Part shown: positions 31,997 through 34,115 of the stretch, piece by piece
How positions within the stretch are numbered: the stretch's first letter is position 1
Layout of the letters: every line of letters begins with the position of its first letter
Assembly (NCBI GenBank): GCA_018715395.1
Contig: DVLQ01000149.1
Location: 1 to 34,115, forward strand
Length of the DNA: 34,115 nucleotides
DNA from: Candidatus Coprocola pullicola
GTDB lineage: Bacteria > Bacillota > Clostridia > Lachnospirales > Anaerotignaceae
Direction of reading: 5' to 3'
The notes under the pieces: generated by a model
What the model was told of the DNA's origin: nothing
What the model saw: the letters and a program-made list of their open reading frames with translations, nothing else
Database searches by the model: none
Program-made: the position numbers and the translations under genes

Positions 31997-32378
31997 TCTT
32001 TAGTATTAGATTGGTCGCCAATTGTGACTACCACTCTTTATTATCTATTTCAATGAATATTTCAATTTTCATTGAACGCATTGCCTTATTTGAAAAAAGA
32101 AAAACAATATTTGTAGTTGACAAATTTTAGGTTATTGCATATACTATGCTGTATTAGGATTTTTGCACTGCATGATTGTATCTAAATAGATACAAAATCA
32201 ACAGTACAAACTAAACAAACCATAAATCTTGTGTTTACAAAGCCGGACCGTTTTTTCTATGGCAACAGATGATAGTCATACACATCTGTGGGACAGTAAT
32301 GTTTCACAGGTGTATTTTTTTTATCCCCTATGGAATGGCAAATATAAAATCGCTATTGTTGAAAGGGATGTCATCTTT
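31997..32378. other. Intergenic region upstream of the CDF pseudogene
   Basis: About 380 bases holding a strong plus-strand promoter (32117-32145) and otherwise no recognisable gene. An open frame from 32229 continues into the pseudogene, but its first 50 codons have no ribosome binding site and no known similarity. Confidence 0.5.
32117..32145 (+). promoter_or_regulatory. Sigma-A promoter upstream of the CDF pseudogene
   Basis: TTGACA (32117-32122, perfect) and TATACT (32140-32145) with 17 bases between them. The transcript would have a leader of about 225 bases before the ATG at 32379. Confidence 0.7.
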
Positions 32379-33322
32379 ATGAAAAATAATAAAAAAAAGC
32401 AATTTATAAAATCTTTTGCAGTACAAAAGCAACTAGAGCAAAATCATTTTTATGCTCAAAAAAACGAAAAAAAATGGTTCATCGTATCTCCACAGTAGGT
32501 ATTGTCGGAAATATTGTTTTGACCATATTTAAGCAGGTAGCATAGGATACTTCGGCGCAATGGTTTCTGACTCCATTCATTCTATGTCTGATATTTTTGT
32601 AACAGTTATTGCACGCATTGGCGTCAAAATTTCACATCGTCAGGCAGATAAATCCCACCCTTATAGTCATGAAAGAATGGAGTGTGTAGCTTCTTTGATA
32701 TTGAGTGCCATTTTACTTTTTACCAGTATCAGCATTGGCTTTTTAGCAATACAAAAAATACTGGCCGGAAACTATGACCGGCTTGCTGTTGCTAGTCAAA
32801 TTGCTTTTATAGCCGCTATTGTTTCTAATTTTGACAAAAGAAAATGATGTTTTGGTACACACATTATTATGCCAAAATTTTAAATTCTGCAACTTTTATG
32901 GCAGATGCTTGGCGTCATTGTTCTGACGTACTTTCTTCCATTGACTCTATAATGGGTATTGCAGGAGCTATACTTGGTTTTTCTATTTTAGACCCCATTG
33001 CAAGTGTTATCATTTGTTTGTGTATTTTAAAAGTTTCTTATGATATTTTAAAAGATGCTCTCATTAAAATGTTGGATACTTCTTGCAATGAAGAATATGA
33101 AAATAAAATTTCTGATTATATCACTGCTCAAGAAGGTGTGATACATCTGGATATACTCAAAACCGGAATGTTTGGAAATAAAATATATATTGATGCAGAA
33201 ATTGCTGTAGATGGCAACAAATTATTAAAAGAAGCTCATGATATCGCTGAAAATGTACATGGTGGTGTGGATCAAACATTAAACATATTATGATTCATGT
33301 CAATCCTGTTTCCCCAAATTAG
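32379..33322 (+). pseudogene. Cation diffusion facilitator (CDF) transporter, frameshifted
   Basis: The pieces of a CDF-family metal efflux protein lie in order in changing frames: an N-terminal part from ATG 32379; HRISTVGIVGNIVLTIF (to about 32542); GAMVSDSIHSMSDIF with the metal-site segment DKSHPYSHERMECVAS (32560-32847); MADAWRHCSDVLSSIDSIMG and the C-terminal domain (32844-33293); and the tail KHIMIHVNPVSPN in yet another frame, ending with TAG at 33320-33322. Frames change near 32470, 32542, 32838 (probably two changes) and 33275, several at A-runs. SDxxH-type metal residues are still visible. The gene cannot make a full transporter and is a decayed member of the zinc/iron/manganese efflux family. 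Confidence 0.85.
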
Positions 33323-33652
33323 AACTATTATAAAACCAGTGCTTCAAATCATCTCTAAAACAAATACATTGCAATGATAGGCAGTGGCTAAAAACGGCTG
33401 TCTTTTTCCTTATTTTCTATTATGATTAAAAATTTTTTTCTCTATTTCAAATTTATATTTGTATCTAAATATCATTAATATACTTTTTATGTTACAATTT
33501 TTTATATTTTTGTACTAAAAATTTCCTATTGCTTTTAGTAATAAATAACATTTACCAGTTTTTTCATCAAGCTTTATCAATATATTTTTATTTGCCTCTA
33601 ACTAAAACTAACAATACCACTATACAAAAAGTAAACTTATAAAACTAATGTT
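33323..33652. other. Intergenic region before the acyltransferase gene end
   Basis: About 330 AT-rich bases. Apart from a weak hairpin at 33379-33407 I see no gene or RNA here. Confidence 0.5.
33379..33407 (+). terminator. Weak candidate terminator after the CDF pseudogene
   Basis: AGGCAG (33379-33384) and CTGTCT (33398-33403) can form a six-pair stem (one G-U) followed by a T-rich tail. Confidence 0.35.
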
Positions 33653-34115
33653 TTACAGGCTCTTTTTTCCCTCTCGAATGATTTTCTCCACCAATTCAGG
33701 AAGTTGTCCCTCCTGTTCTTTGGGAATGGAAGCCGTTTCAATGGGTTTATGCACATAAACGTGTACTTTTGCAGGATGAATACGATATCCGTTTCCTTCC
33801 ATAATTTTATAAGAACCGTCTATTGTAACAGGTACAATCGGCACTTTTGATTTTGTTGCTAATTTAAAGCTGCCGCCTTTAAAACTTCCCATTTTTTCCC
33901 CTTTACTTCTGGTACCTTCCGGAAACACTACCATAGAATAGCCTTTTTTTAGCAATTTTACGCCTTCCAAAATGGTTTTTGCAGATTGTTTCATATCTCT
34001 TCTATCTAAAAATATACAATGAATTCTTTTCATCCAACTACTTAAAAAAGGAACTTTTTCCAGTTCTACTTTTGCTACAAAACCTTCTCTTTTTTCCGGA
34101 AGCATTGCCAAAAAG
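33653..34115 (-). CDS. plsC: 1-acyl-glycerol-3-phosphate acyltransferase (PlsC family), 5' end outside window
   Basis: The C-terminal part (about 153 codons) of a PlsC-type acyltransferase that adds the second acyl chain in phosphatidic acid synthesis. Visible are KVELEKVPFLSSWM, the FLDRRD segment, the substrate-binding motif VVFPEGTRSKGEKMGSFKGG and KVPIVPVTIDGSY. The catalytic NHxxxxD motif should lie upstream, beyond the window edge, and cannot be checked. The frame is open to the edge, so the gene is cut by the window, not necessarily truncated. Confidence 0.9.
   Translation of the reverse strand, partial: FLAMLPEKREGFVAKVELEKVPFLSSWMKRIHCIFLDRRDMKQSAKTILEGVKLLKKGYSMVVFPEGTRSKGEKMGSFKGGSFKLATKSKVPIVPVTIDGSYKIMEGNGYRIHPAKVHVYVHKPIETASIPKEQEGQLPELVEKIIREGKKSL

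Noticed and set aside
31640-32378. NiCo or manganese riboswitch upstream of the metal-efflux pseudogene
   Set aside because: I could not find the conserved NiCo junction bases or the yybP-ykoY core; the only structured segment lies far upstream, before another gene.
1-34115. CRISPR arrays, rRNA or tRNA genes, replication origin
   Set aside because: I saw no regularly spaced repeats, no tRNA-like T-loop (GGTTCGAATCC) sequences and no DnaA-box cluster.

Overview
The window is AT-rich chromosomal DNA from an anaerobic, endospore-forming Firmicute, most probably of the Clostridia (Lachnospirales-like). The evidence is spoIVA and spoIVB, the divIVA-ylmH-yggT-sepF-ylmE cell-division cluster, the smc-ftsY-ylxM-ffh-rpsP-khpA-rimM-trmD cluster, strong AGGAGG-type ribosome binding sites, and GTG/TTG starts. 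Family assignments come from motif recognition in the translated sequence; no database search was possible.

Layout. At the left edge a MATE transporter gene (+) is followed by a tandem copy of its own 3' end. spoIVB (-) faces it across a shared terminator. A minus-strand operon runs from an orphan N6-adenine DNA methyltransferase through a DUF402 protein and radC to pspC. Next come rimM-trmD and rpsP-khpA. A decayed transposase (+) separates rpsP from ffh-ylxM. A second MATE gene, with its own promoter and a long leader terminator, sits between ylxM and ftsY, where other Firmicutes have no gene. Then follow ftsY, smc, a pyrC-like and a pyrB-like gene, rluD, lspA, aroB, divIVA, ylmH, yggT, sepF, ylmE and a HlyD-like adaptor gene, all on the minus strand and mostly tightly spaced. 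spoIVA (+) diverges from that operon. The right end holds a TlpA-like lipoprotein gene with a 42-codon membrane-peptide gene (-), two decayed genes (+; a small membrane protein and a cation-diffusion-facilitator transporter), and the 3' part of a plsC-type acyltransferase gene (-) that runs off the edge.

How the genes work together. Most of the window is core cell biology: protein targeting (Ffh, FtsY, YlxM, LspA), chromosome organisation (SMC), septum placement (SepF, DivIVA, YlmH, YggT), ribosome and tRNA maturation (S16, RimM, TrmD, RluD-like, KhpA), and spore coat and sigma-K checkpoint functions (SpoIVA, SpoIVB).

Most unusual points. (1) The pyrB-pyrC pair lies at its classical position after lspA-rluD, but both predicted proteins lack several residues known to be catalytic in aspartate carbamoyltransferase and dihydroorotase, while both frames are intact and translationally coupled. 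(2) The second MATE gene has a promoter, a short leader with a possible 28-codon ORF, and a 17-bp terminator hairpin before its start: a candidate attenuator. (3) The TlpA-like lipoprotein has SxxC in place of CxxC, next to a small membrane peptide that also has no cysteine pair. (4) A solitary DNA methyltransferase follows trmD, where rplS is normally found.
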